Assembly: GCF_036669915.1 (NCBI RefSeq)
Contig: NC_089313.1
Coordinates: 6,059,085-6,123,084 of the forward strand
From: Pocillopora verrucosa
Taxonomy: Eukaryota > Cnidaria > Anthozoa > Scleractinia > Pocilloporidae
Direction: 5' to 3'
DNA: 64,000 bases
Below, in pieces: positions 36,779 through 47,418 of the stretch (the first letter of the stretch is position 1; every line of letters starts with the position of its first letter). Below the pieces are notes generated by a model. It was not told the origin of the DNA, made no database searches, and worked only from the letters and a program-made list of their open reading frames with translations. The position numbers and the translations under genes were made by a program.

Positions 36779-37574
36779 ATGGTACATCAGCTGAAAATTC
36801 GTAATTACATAAGTTACGTGTACGAAAAGTAACTAGCTTTCCTTTTCTTCACTTCTGTTTCCTTTCATATAGTTACCTGGACGTATCAATGTTTTTCTTT
36901 TTCTTTTTGCATATTTGTCATGAAAGCAACTGGTTCTTATGTTTTCCTTTAAAATTTTGCGCGGGAACTCGTCACACTGCTGGGTAAAATTAATCCTTTT
37001 GCACATGCCGCACATTTGACCGCTGTGTTTGTCATACCGTTTTTGAGTGCAGTAAGGCAGTAGGACTCTACCTAGTTGTTTCTCTATTTAAACAGTCCCA
37101 TAGGAAGCGCACGAGAGGTGCACGCGAGGGAAGATGGTCCTTCGTTGTAGTAATGCGTCAGTAACCATAAAATCGGTGTTTTAGTTAGTTTGCATCGCTC
37201 GCTATTAGAGCGATTTTTGTTGCTGTTATCGTTGTTAATTTACATGAATACACGAATCTTAAACTGGGTTTTTGTAACTTTTTTTCTGTGATTTAATTAA
37301 ACTTTATTCTCTAAACTCCTCATTTTTCGATTAAATTCATGATGTCTATTTCGCACCTTTGTCTGTTTGCCAAAAGGCAACTGATACAGCAATTCTACAC
37401 GGATGTGCAGTGTTTGAAGCCGTGCACTCAGAGTCCACGTCTCAGATCCGTATAATTTTTCAAAAGATGACCATCTGGAAATTGTAAATGTTTACAGATA
37501 TTTCTATGACTAAAAGTGTTGTGAACAGAGCAATTTTCAGTTGAGTGAATGACTTGAAATGGTTCTATTTTATG

Positions 37575-37750
37575 TTCCCCTGTGATTGGTCTAGAAAATT
37601 CGTGCCACCCCTCAACCAGTCGGATGGTTAATTAAAACCAATGGCGTTGAAGTCTTCCCAGTTTTCCCGCCCTTCAAGCAGTTTGCGTGTGTTTATGTCG
37701 AATTCTGATTGGCCCCCTTCAATTTGCTGTGGCCATATCACCGCTGCGTC
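37575..37750 (+). repeat. CCAAT-rich interspersed repeat, copy 5 (3' truncated)
   Basis: CCTGTGATTGGTCTAGAAAA, TTTTCCCGCCCTTCAAGCAG, ATTCTGATTGGCCCCC. The last third is lost or diverged. Confidence 0.55.
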
Positions 37751-38260
37751 GTGCAATAATGAAACTGCTGGGTGAGTTATAAATGTCACAACCTTTGCGT
37801 TTATGTCTCGAAATTGTCTCAACATAGGTTTGCATCAAATGGTAATAATATTATTGATTTTATAATTTTCTCCAGCCAAGTTATCGATGAACTTCTCACA
37901 TCTGCGTTTTATATTCAAGCAACTAAGGCGTAAAGGGAAGGGAAAAACAGTGATAATTTTTACATGTGTCGTTGTTTACTAGGAAGTTGCATAATAAACG
38001 GCCAGCTTATGATCCTTAACCAAACGAATTGGGATTTTTGGCGAAATGACCTCGATTTGTAGCGAAACGACTTAGTGGTGAAAGACTATTCAATCAATCA
38101 ATCAATCCAACTTTATTTATCAAGGGGAAGGACGAAACAGTTACAATACTGATAAACTTGTGGCCCTCCTACATCAAATATGTCCTATGTATATACTAAA
38201 AATATCCTATATATATATATACATACATATAATGAATGTAACCGAAGAAGTTACAATTCA

Positions 38261-38312
38261 TAGACCCAACGTTTCGACACTCCTGTCTAGTGCCTTCATC
38301 AGGGGTGATCTA
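38261..38312 (-). ncRNA. Hammerhead ribozyme in left pseudo-LTR, opposite orientation
   Basis: The reverse complement is the same 52-nt hammerhead as in the right repeat, with a single stem II loop difference by eye. The CTGATGA, GAAAC and GTT elements and both stems are intact. Because it sits in the inverted copy, it would act only in transcripts of the minus strand. Confidence 0.7.
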
Positions 38313-38437
38313 AACGCTGCAACAAGAGGTCCTTTCACACGATCACTAATTAGCGGTCTTTTTTCTGACGAAGTGTAAATAGGCGTCAGGAAGCAAACCG
38401 CCATCGTCACAATGTAAAGGAGCGTGGGTGGAGTTAT

Positions 38438-39345
38438 ATAATATATTATTCATTTATCTAATGTAAATGAAGCGGAGCGCCTTCTGTCGCATTTGAATTC
38501 AGTAGAGCCGTCGATCCAATTCACCCTTGAGCGTGAAAAGGCTAGACATTTGCCCTCTCTTGATTTAAATGTGTCCAGAGGGGTTCAGGGTAATTTAGAG
38601 ACAAGTGTCTACCGTAAACCTACCCACACCGACAAATACCTCGCTTTCGATTCTCACCACCCTATTTGCCATAAGAAGTCTGTAGCCAAACCTTTACTTA
38701 GGAGGGCTGACTGTCTACCATCTTCACTCTATTCGAAGGCTGAGGAGAGGAAATATGTTTCTAATGTCCCAAAGGCAAATGGCTATACAAAAATCTTTCT
38801 CCGTAACTTCCAAAAACCAGTTACAACTAGTAACGCTCTTGATGAAAGGGAACCAGCGACTGGTTTTGCTGTTACTCGTTACATTCAGGGTGTTACGGAA
38901 CCCATCAAGAGAATTTTGAATAACCACAACGTTAAAGTTGCTCAAAAACCTTTTCAGACTTTGGGGCATATTTTCGCCAAACCTAAGGATCCTGTTACGA
39001 AAGAACAACGAACCGACGCCATTTATTCTATTCCTTGCAATGACTGTGACAACGAATACATCGGACAGATCAAACGTCAGTTTGGTACACGTTTTAAAGA
39101 GCATCAAAAAGCGGTTTTCTTTTGTAAAAAGGAAAATTCTGCTTTATCGGAGCACATATGCCTAACTGAACCATACAATTGGGTGGGATTATTCTAAAAT
39201 TATCACCACTAATCGACGTTACCACCAGCGCCTTTGTTTGGAGGCTTGGCATATTAACTCCGCCCACGCTCCTTTAAATCGTGACGATGGCGGTTTGCTT
39301 CCTGACGCCTATTTACACTTCGTCAGAAAAAGGACCGCTAATTAG
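38438..39345 (+). pseudogene. Penelope-like RT C-terminus plus GIY-YIG endonuclease, truncated and frameshifted
   Basis: The frame is open from inside the left repeat boundary and reads through SVYRKPTHTDKYLAFDSHHP, the conserved C-terminal RT segment of Penelope-like elements, then IYSIPCNDCDNEYIGQ and GTRFKEHQ, the GIY-YIG nuclease signature. The main frame stops at 39197, but a second frame carries on with the expected family tail (WDYSKIITTNRRYHQRLC and HAPLNRDDGGLLPDAYLH) to a stop at 39345. This shows a one-base shift near 39160-39175. The tail of the protein runs into the right inverted repeat. Confidence 0.85.
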
Positions 39346-39378
39346 TGATCATATTAAAGGACCTCTTGTTGCAGCGTT

Positions 39379-39430
39379 TAGATCACCCCTGATGAAGGCA
39401 CTAGATAGGAGTGTCGAAACGTTGGGTCTA
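39379..39430 (+). ncRNA. Hammerhead ribozyme in right pseudo-LTR of the Penelope-like element
   Basis: The core CTGATGA (39389-39395) is followed by a 6-bp stem II (GGCACT/AGTGTC) with a 7-nt loop, then GAAAC and GTT as the cleavage triplet. Stem I forms from ACCC and GGGT flanking the core, with TAG/CTA extending it past a bulge. Stem III is only AC/GU, which is palindromic, as in the minimal dimer-dependent hammerheads reported in Penelope-like elements. All invariant core bases seem present. Confidence 0.75.
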
Positions 39431-39525
39431 TGAATTGTAACTTCTTCGGTTACATTCATTAATCTGTAAACCAGAGTAGCATCAAACCACGTCTGATTGT
39501 CCACCTGGTTGCCGTGTGAACTTTA

Positions 39526-39527
<2 letters not shown>

Positions 39528-39563
<36 letters not shown>
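39528..39563 (+). repeat. (AT)n microsatellite
   Basis: Pure TA/AT dinucleotide run about 65 bp beyond the Penelope-like element; a shorter one (about 38204-38222) lies just before it. Confidence 0.85.
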
Positions 39564-39567
<4 letters not shown>

Positions 39568-40363
39568 CACTAAGAGTAATAGGATATAACCTTGATAAAG
39601 ATACAGAAAGAGAAAATGGAAAACAATTCAAAGAAGTAAAAAATAAAATGGCAATTTACCTTAAAATGACGAATTTCCTCATTCAAATGGAAAAAGTAGT
39701 CATCCAGGAATCTACGTAGATCTGAATTTGAATTTGACACCTTAATTTTGTCTTTAACACTGGTTGGAAACGAATTCCAAAGTTTTGCCCAACTTACTGA
39801 GAACGTTCTGCCACCCTCAGTTACCCCATTAACTCTCTTACAGACAAGGTTCCATTCTCCGTATCGACTTTTCCTATAATCTATATCTTAACTCCCAGTA
39901 ATTAAACCGTTCATGTATTGACGGCAATCACATACTAGGCACTTATGAATGTGTTCACTATGTCCACTATTGTGGACTTCTTGGTTACAATTTTCGTCCG
40001 TGGCGCGTTTCTGGAAATAAAGAGCATTTGACAGTTAAGAATGAACAGCAAGCGGGTTCGCCAAGTATCACTTTCGGTTTTCCACTGATCCAATGAACTG
40101 AGGATAGAGGCATAGAAAGTGGAACTTACCTGGTGCGAAGGCGAACATCTCAAAACGGAGGCCATCACAGAAGGGAAAATGGAGGCTTCTGCCCACTCGA
40201 GACATATCTGAAACTGCAGAACTTTTCGCAAACGGTAGGAAACTGGGATCTACCAAATTGGAATCAATGGTTACCAGACCCCGCTACCACTTTTGACTTA
40301 CGCGGATCTTTATGGGAACTAATATTTAGCCTGAGGGAGTCCTCACTTGATATAAAAGGCAAG

Positions 40364-43300
40364 ATGGAAACTTTACTGTTTGAGGTTTTTGTCACCCTTC
40401 TCTTGGGAATCCTTTGTGGGGAGGTTTCAAGCACAGGAGAAGTTGTATATGCGGTAAATAGCGGCGGGCCGGCGCATACAGATCTGAACGGAGTTCACTA
40501 CCAAGCTGACAAACTTACCGTGGGCACCGCGTCTGATTTTGGCAAATCGTTAGCAATTGGAAGAGTCGCCCCGGCAGATCAAATACTCTACCAAACGGAA
40601 CGATATCACTTTTCAAACTTTGGATACAATATTCCTATAAAGGAAAACGGCGATTATGTGTTGATTTTGAAGTTTTGCGAGGTCTACTTTCAAGGTCCGA
40701 GACTAAAGGTAGGTCTCGATCTCGGAACTGAAACGCATGGATAAATCTCCACGTGTGAGAGCGGCAGTGATGAATGCAGCTTAGGTTTAACGGTGTACCC
40801 ATTCATCTTGTGCAAACCTATTGTATCAAATTAATTTTTGTGTTTTGATGGATGTGCTTTTAATTTTCATGTGGCCTTTGCACTTGCAGGTTGGTTTATT
40901 TACATGCAATATGCATGGCAACTTTCTCTACAATAATCAATGTAGGAGCTTGTTTATTTTCAGGATTATATAAAGGCTGAACTTACACGGCAAATAAGGA
41001 ACACAAAGGCAATAATAATTATATATATATATTTTTTTGTTTATGGTGAAACTTTGTCTGGCTTTTCCGTGGAAAAATTGTTTTACATCAAGAGCGAAAT
41101 TTTCGAACGGTTAAATTAAAATTAATAGGTTTTGATCCCGCATCTTGTCTAAATACTATTTATATAAAGATCTTGTTAAAGGTTGAAACAACCGTCTGCC
41201 TTTTAGGAATAAATTGGAAAAATTCAACAATGGAATAGTTTAAATTTAAAGAATAAAGCTGTGGTTTCCTCGTTCGGCTATTTGTGTTACTCTTGTATTG
41301 ACTTATTACAAGGGATGCCCTTAATACAAAAGCGGGTGCTGTTCCTTTAGTTTGAATGAATCGTTTTCAAATTGAGAATACGTGCCGATATATTTTAATT
41401 CAATTACATATTCAGTGGAATTCTATTCGATAAAAGAGTGCAAGATACGCTTTCAATGGTTTGTCATTGTGGAGTTCTTGTTTCAATGTTTTTTTTCAGT
41501 TTTCAAGGCTAATATTTCCATTTCATACAGTGAAACGGTTTGTTGAAAATTAAAAAGTGCAAAACAAACAAAACATCCTCTTGGGAGAGCCTGTTCATAA
41601 AACGACCAAGTACCTTGTTTATCACCATTACCCAATTTTCAGGCTTAAAAGGCTCCAATGGTGCTTGTCTGGTGTAAAAACTGCTCTATTGACTGTAAGA
41701 ATGCTAGGGTAATTTCCAAGGTAAACTTTTGATTTAACAAAAATTTAAATCTGTGCACCCTGCTAACTCTAATGAAGCAGGTGACAGCTCCTCAATATTA
41801 CCAAAACAATGATTACTTTATTATTCTCAGTTACATTACTTGTTCCTTAGGTCACTGCTTTAAAGTTCTTCTGTCAACCTTAATTTTGTCACACAAATTT
41901 TCTGTTATGCTCTTTTGTGTTTTATGTCTTAACCCTTAAATTTCCTTAAAGTGACTAGCATTTGATTTCTCTTTACTACATTGAGGTCATGTTATTAAAG
42001 GAAATAATCACCAACTAAGGAAGCTCTTGATTGTCAAACAAATTCTCCTTTACAGCACCTTAGGAAATGTATAGAAGCAGTATGGAGAAAATCCTTATTG
42101 TTTGTCATTTTTAACCAGAGAATGCTTTTATGTTTGATGAATTTCAATTCTGCCTGCTCTTTTATTTTGACTGATTTTCATGATTTATTAAGTTGAACAA
42201 ATAAAGTTGTAAAATATTAAAAACAATAACTCATTTACAGTAGTGAAGCCAAGTCTTCAAAAAGGGGTGAAACAGCAGTTGACATCCTTTTATGCATATC
42301 TAGTCCTGTATTTTATCATGCCTAATAGTATTGCACCTCTTCTACCCTTTTACTCTCAGAAGTGATCATGACATAATGTCTCCTCACAGTATCAATACAA
42401 TATCAGGCTGCAAAGTGGTGAGAATAACACAAAATATTAACTAGGGGATTATCATTTGATCAAACACCAAATTCTCATAACAGTATTCATAAGAAATGTA
42501 TCTCAGACAGTAAAGAGAAATTTCATTGAGATATTGGAAGTTGAGGGTTGAGGACCCTAACCTCACTTTCATATTGAGGCAAGATTATATTTTACATTAT
42601 TGTGAGGCAGTTTCTTGAACTCTCAGCTTGTTTAAGACTGAAAAAGAAGTTTCATAACAAAAAGATTTGTTGCATGTAAAGTTTACAGGTTTTCAATTCT
42701 GCAGATTTTAAGGACTGTCCTCTACCTGAAAGAATAATTTTGCTAAACCTTGTAACAAACTCTGCATGTATGGCATGGGTCACTTTGTATCTCTTTCTTT
42801 GTGGATCACCAAAAATATAATTTTATTGTGAAGTCTACAACAGCAAATCAGATTTGAAAATATAAGGTTTTCTCGATTATTGATACTCTGCTGCTCAAAG
42901 AGAAAATTGGGAAAATTGTTCTTTGCAGAAATTAATTTCCTTCCAAACCACAAACATTTGTTATGGCAAACATTAGTTGATTAGCAAAAAGGTTCTTCCA
43001 CTACTTTTTGATGCAACAAAGGTTTTGGATTAATGAAGTGTTAATTCTAGAATACAGGGGGTAAGTTTCTAAATAAACTGTGGTGCTGCATTGGTGGTTG
43101 GGGGGGGAAGTACAAAAAGATGATTTGGTTTTATCAACTGAGTTGATAATGTAAATTGGCTGCTGTGAAGAGCCTTTAAAGCTGATTATTCAAGCATTAG
43201 CCCTTCCTCGGAACGATTTAAAGACACAAACTTACTGGTCCAATTTGGAGATGTTTAGAGAGAAGTCTACATTTTGTTTCGTTTTCTTTGCAGGTGTTTG

Positions 43301-44444
43301 ATGTGGCAGTAAATCAACATACTGTACTTAAAGGATTAGACATTTATGAGAGAGTTGGTAGAGGGGTTGGTCATGATGAGTACATTCCATTTCGAATAAA
43401 CAACAACCAGGTTCTGATCGATGGGGAAACATTACCATTTAGTGGAACTGTTTATGTTGAATTTATGAAGGTAAGTTGGTTTGTAAAAATTTTTAACATT
43501 TTTATGTGTGAAGAGATTGTATCTCATATTGAACATGGGGAGTTGTGAGACTGACCCCTCCATTTCATTAATTTTGGCAAAAACAGGAAACCCAGGAATT
43601 GGATTCTATTTTTTTCACTATAGTTTCTCATACGCTGTTTTGTTATTTAAAATCAGGGCTACTATGATAATCCCAAAGTTAATGCTGTTTTAGTTATGAA
43701 AGGAACTCTAGAGGGTGAGTACCATTTTCCATTTTTTTCCAATTTTGAGGTTCATACTGTAAGTTATGTACTAAGTTTTTTGGCTTGCATTTGTGGATCA
43801 AGTGTAAAGTGCGTGGGCCATAAATGTAAGCTGGAAAAAGGAGGTTGGTAAGATATGTTTTGTATCTCTGGGTTCAAAAAAATATTTCAATTCAAACAAA
43901 CTTTGGAATTGAGTGGGCTGTATAGGGAATTAGCTCCTGCTGAATTGACCAATCACAGAACATGCAGGAACTGCGAGATATAGTAACTGGCTCTTTGCCA
44001 GACAATGTACATGTAATTAAATAGTTTGACAACTTGACAACAGAGAGTGCCAGGATTGAAGAACAATCTTCATTGAAGAAGAGCTTGGCATTATCAAGTG
44101 AAGGATATTAAGGGCACTGACTGAAGAATTTTTTTGGACAATTCTGGACAGAATTTCTGGACAATTATTCCCTAACTGGAACAGTGGATTTTGTTTTTGA
44201 ATGCCATCCACTGCTCTCTCTTACAGATGTACCAAAGTTACCTCCGCTATCACGCCCAGGGGAAGATAATGAAGATGATGATGAAGATGAAGAAAGTAAA
44301 GAAGATAAACCTAAGAAACAGCGTAAGATTTCTGGCCCTAAAGCAATTGACCCTTATGCCAACGATGAATCAAGCATGTTAATTCCTATAGCTATAGCTA
44401 TTGCAGTGTTTCTACCAACACTATTTTGTCTGTGTAAATTGTGA
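40364..44444 (+). CDS. MLEC: Malectin, ER Glc2-N-glycan-binding lectin
   Basis: Malectin is an ER membrane lectin that binds diglucosylated N-glycans and works with ribophorin I in glycoprotein quality control. Four exons, 40364-40708, 43294-43470, 43657-43714 and 44227-44444, give 265 aa (human 292). Residues 1-23 are a signal peptide (METLLFEVFVTLLLGILCG). The malectin domain spans about 25-193: YAVNSGGPAHTDLNGVHYQA, DQILYQTERYHFSNFGYN, GDYVLILKFCEVYF, VFDVAVNQH, GYYDNPKVNAVLVMKGTL. It is followed by the usual acidic linker (DDDEDEESKED) and a C-terminal membrane helix (MLIPIAIAIAVFLPTLFCLC). The start is chosen because it opens the signal peptide; the frame is open further upstream without conserved sequence. 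Intron 1 is 2.6 kb and carries MITEs. Confidence 0.96.
41931..42118 (+). repeat. AACCCTTTAA-type MITE, family A
   Basis: Plus-strand copy in malectin intron 1 with a short internal deletion (the ATCACCCCTGAATC part is missing). Confidence 0.6.
42337..42556 (+). repeat. Family B MITE, diverged
   Basis: ACCCTTTTACTCTCAGAAGT, CTCCTCACAGTATCAATACA and TATTGGAAGTTGAGGGTTGA place it in family B. In malectin intron 1. Confidence 0.5.
43133..43215 (-). repeat. Pseudo-LTR-like repeat fragment with decayed hammerhead
   Basis: On the minus strand it reads GAGGAAGGGCTAATGCTTGA, then AATCAGC, GCCAATTTAC and TTATCAACT. Both the CUGA and GAAA boxes have changed. It lies in malectin intron 1, just before exon 2. 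Confidence 0.45.
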
Positions 44445-44527
44445 CAGCTACAGCTTGGTTGATTTTATTTATTTCACCGTGTTACACTATAGCAAATTTC
44501 TGTTACCCAAAGCTTTGAAAACAGCTG

Positions 44528-44533
44528 AATAAA
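44528..44533 (+). terminator. Polyadenylation signal of malectin
   Basis: AATAAA 84 bp after the malectin stop codon on the same strand. Confidence 0.6.
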
Positions 44534-45814
44534 AATTCATTCTCCAAGGTAAAAGTTTTTAGTAGCTAAAATATTGTGCATCAGTGCCATAGGTTTACAA
44601 GGTGTTTCATACCATGATAGTTTTTCAGTGTTTGTCCTAATAGTGAAAACTTCCAAAGGATCACAATTGTGTTTTCATTTGGATTTAGTCTTGATAAGTT
44701 GATTCCTTATCACCAAGATGTAAATTGTAATTTGAACTCCAATTTTCAATTATTTGCCATAGTTTGTAATTACAACTTGATAAAGGTGATTTTTTTTTAA
44801 ACTCCTTTTGCTCTCAGGATCTGAAAGTTAATGCTTCAAACCAATGTCACTTGTTGCTCTGCAGGCTAATCCTGGGTATTTGGTGATGTTTGAAAACCAT
44901 ATCCCCTTTTTGATAATTTTCTTTCTGAAAATATATGGAGAATTTACATTCTAATACCTTCTGGATTTATAAAGTTTGACTGAACTTCTCTTATCACCTC
45001 TTGACACCAGCCTACTCTTAAACCTGTTGTTCATCAAATTTTTACAACAGAAAGGCTTCATGATGAATTATTATTTATGAAAAAACAAAACCAAGCAAAG
45101 GGTCTGTCAAGTTAGTGATATTATTAAGTTTTAGATATTAAGTGAATTTGTGTTAAATAAAGTTTACCATCACATTGGTTATGTAAACAAGTGTGTACTC
45201 TTGGGTATCTTTCCATGCCAAACTTTTGAAGAAATGCTTAACAAACAGATTTTATCTTGCTGTCTGTTCAGTTGTGGATCTCAGATGATGTTAAAATGTG
45301 GCATGCAAAGCACAGCTAAATATGTCATCAATGTGACATCTTCTGTGATCTATTACTGTACAGACCCACAGCAACATGGAATGTATTTGTTTTGCGTGAT
45401 AAAAAAGGATGTGTTGTTAATGGTGATGTCATCCATGCAACTGTACTTTCCTCCATTAAAATGTGTGCATTATTCAGCTTATCATATAAATTTAATTTGA
45501 TAGCTGAACTAAAAATTTACCATCTTCACTCACATGAAGCTTTTAACACAGCTGGTCATAGCAAGCAGTATGCTTGATGCATATGATCCTTCTATGTGCT
45601 TACTTACACCAACATATTCTTTATTAGTGAATTCATAGAAATTTTTTCCTATGCCTTGTGTTTTGGTTATCCAATGCAATTGAAAACTGTTTTTAAACAA
45701 CAGAATATGATCCTGCACATATTTGGTCGATATGATTTCTTGTCTGACAACTTCCCCCAACTAGCTGGTGTTACAAGATGTGACCCTTCAGGAACAGATG
45801 TTGAATAACCCCCT

Positions 45815-45975
45815 CTTCATCTATTATCTGGATTTTTTTATTTTCTGGGTATGCTTCCCTGTTCTCTACTCCTAGTATCTCTAAACATTTATATTCATAT
45901 TTTTGATAATCTGAACTTTCAACTATCTAGACTACTAAGCCCGGTCCACACAAGTCCTGAATGATCAAAGTTCAA
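45815..45975. mobile_element. Decayed pogo/Tigger-like DNA element remnant
   Basis: The stretch begins with ATTATCTGGATTTTTTTATT and ends with TTTGATAATCTGAA, then CTAGACTACTAAGCCCGGTC and TGATCAAAGTTCAATG. The order and wording match the two ends of the better preserved copy at 25565-26395, but the internal part is lost. Confidence 0.45.
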
Positions 45976-47418
45976 TGACGTGTACAATGATTGTTTGCAT
46001 ACCAATAGCTTGTGAGGAGAAGTGAGAAGGAACAAGGAACTTCAAACTTACTTTTTGACACAAATATACATTTTGATTTAACCCTTCCCTTAAAAAAAAA
46101 AAAAACAACAACAACAACAACAACAAAGGTTTAATATAATCTAGGCATCAACATTAAGCTCCCGTATAAACTAAGCAAGAAGAAGTATTTAGGACCATTA
46201 TGAATTGATATGTCTTTGCTTTATTTGAAATTGATACCACAACAGATAAATAGCATGCATCTCTGTGATAAAAAAATCTTCCCAATTCAACAGACAGTAG
46301 CCCTATTTCCTAACTTAATAAATATTAAAAATCCAAAATTTCAAAACATGTCACCTTGAAAACCATACCCCTTATTAAAAGTCGTAAAGAAGCAGTATGA
46401 GAAAATAATACATTAAATAGTTACATTCTTTATCTACTTGGCAAATTATGTAACTTTTCAAAACAGTTCATAAGCTAAGGCTTATAAAATAATGTACATG
46501 AATGTGTTTTTTTCTAATGTATAAAGCCCATTCATTTTGATTTGAAACAAATACTTTTAGGAATTAAGTAGTATTGAAGAAATGAATCTTTTCGGCAAAT
46601 TATATTTTCTATGCTAAGCTTTAGCTCTACTAAAGAGGAATTTTATTCACTTTTCTCATAAATAGTTTCATCTTATACTTGCAGCTCTCTTTTGTTTCCT
46701 CTTTGGTTTGATTTCCAAATTCAACTAGTAAATACTGTACAAAATTTACAATGATAGTCTCTTTTCAATCGATAAGCATAACAAATAATCAGTAAATACC
46801 ATCAAATAAAGCAATGCTCCTCGCAGGTGAGTTGCTAATTAAATAATTCCAGAAAAGAATCCTGAAAAAAATTCAGGTTTTAAGTGAAAATTCAGCAGCT
46901 CCTCACCTGTGAGGTTCATTACTTTACTTGATTTTCATCTGCAGGCCAATGACATATATTACATTGAAAAATTGAGTATATACCCTTTCTAACATTCAAC
47001 ATTCAAGATGATAATTATCTAGTACATCTTTAAATAAGTTAGATTATGTTGCATTCTCAAATTTTGATTTATTTGATTTGTAGAAATGGATCTTTTAAAA
47101 GAGTAAACCTTCACAGGATTGGGGCCTTCAGATTTGTATGTTTTTCAAGCCTTGTTGCTCAAATTTTCATTTTCTTTTTGCATACATAAATTTGCTTCAA
47201 AAACCGTATAATTTTTATCTCATCCATGGACTTATGAAATGGTTTGTGGTCTACTTCTTCTTTAGCTATCTGCCTGGGCCTGTAAATAATAACTTTTTAT
47301 CACTTCAAGCCCAAAAGTATTGTGCCAGGGGCAATTAATTTCATCAAAACAATGTGTCACCATATCATTTTGCTTGAGTTTAACTCCTCTGAAAAATGTT
47401 CACTTATGTTATGTACCA

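Larger units (their letters stand above)
38231..39460 (+). mobile_element. Penelope-like retroelement fragment bounded by 206-bp inverted repeats
   Basis: 38231-38436 and 39255-39460 are inverted copies of each other, both 206 bp and differing at only a handful of positions by eye. Between them is the C-terminal part of a Penelope-type reverse transcriptase followed by a GIY-YIG endonuclease, on the plus strand. Inverted or tandem pseudo-LTRs are typical of this class. Each inverted repeat contains a hammerhead ribozyme core. The 5' end, including the RT catalytic motifs, is missing, so this copy cannot move on its own. Confidence 0.85.
36551..40363. other. Intergenic region with CCAAT-type repeat and Penelope-like element
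   Basis: Between the VOC gene and malectin. It contains the VOC gene 3' UTR, a CCAAT-rich repeat (about 37575-37750), a Penelope-like element (38231-39460) and AT dinucleotide runs before and after it (about 38204-38222 and 39528-39563). From about 39700 to 40363 it presumably carries the malectin promoter. A reading frame open upstream of the malectin start (40133-40363) shows no conserved features. Confidence 0.6.
44445..47418. other. Intergenic region between convergent malectin and TLC-domain genes
   Basis: AT-rich, no recognisable exon. It includes the two 3' UTRs, the decayed pogo/Tigger-like end at about 45815-45975 and an (AAC)n microsatellite near 46102-46126. The ORF at 45150-45500 shows no family features and is not called. 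Confidence 0.6.

Noticed and set aside
40133..40363. 77-residue N-terminal extension of malectin
   Set aside because: Open but not conserved, and it would bury the signal peptide.
45150..45500. 116-residue frame after malectin
   Set aside because: No recognisable family, no splice context, AT-rich intergenic composition.
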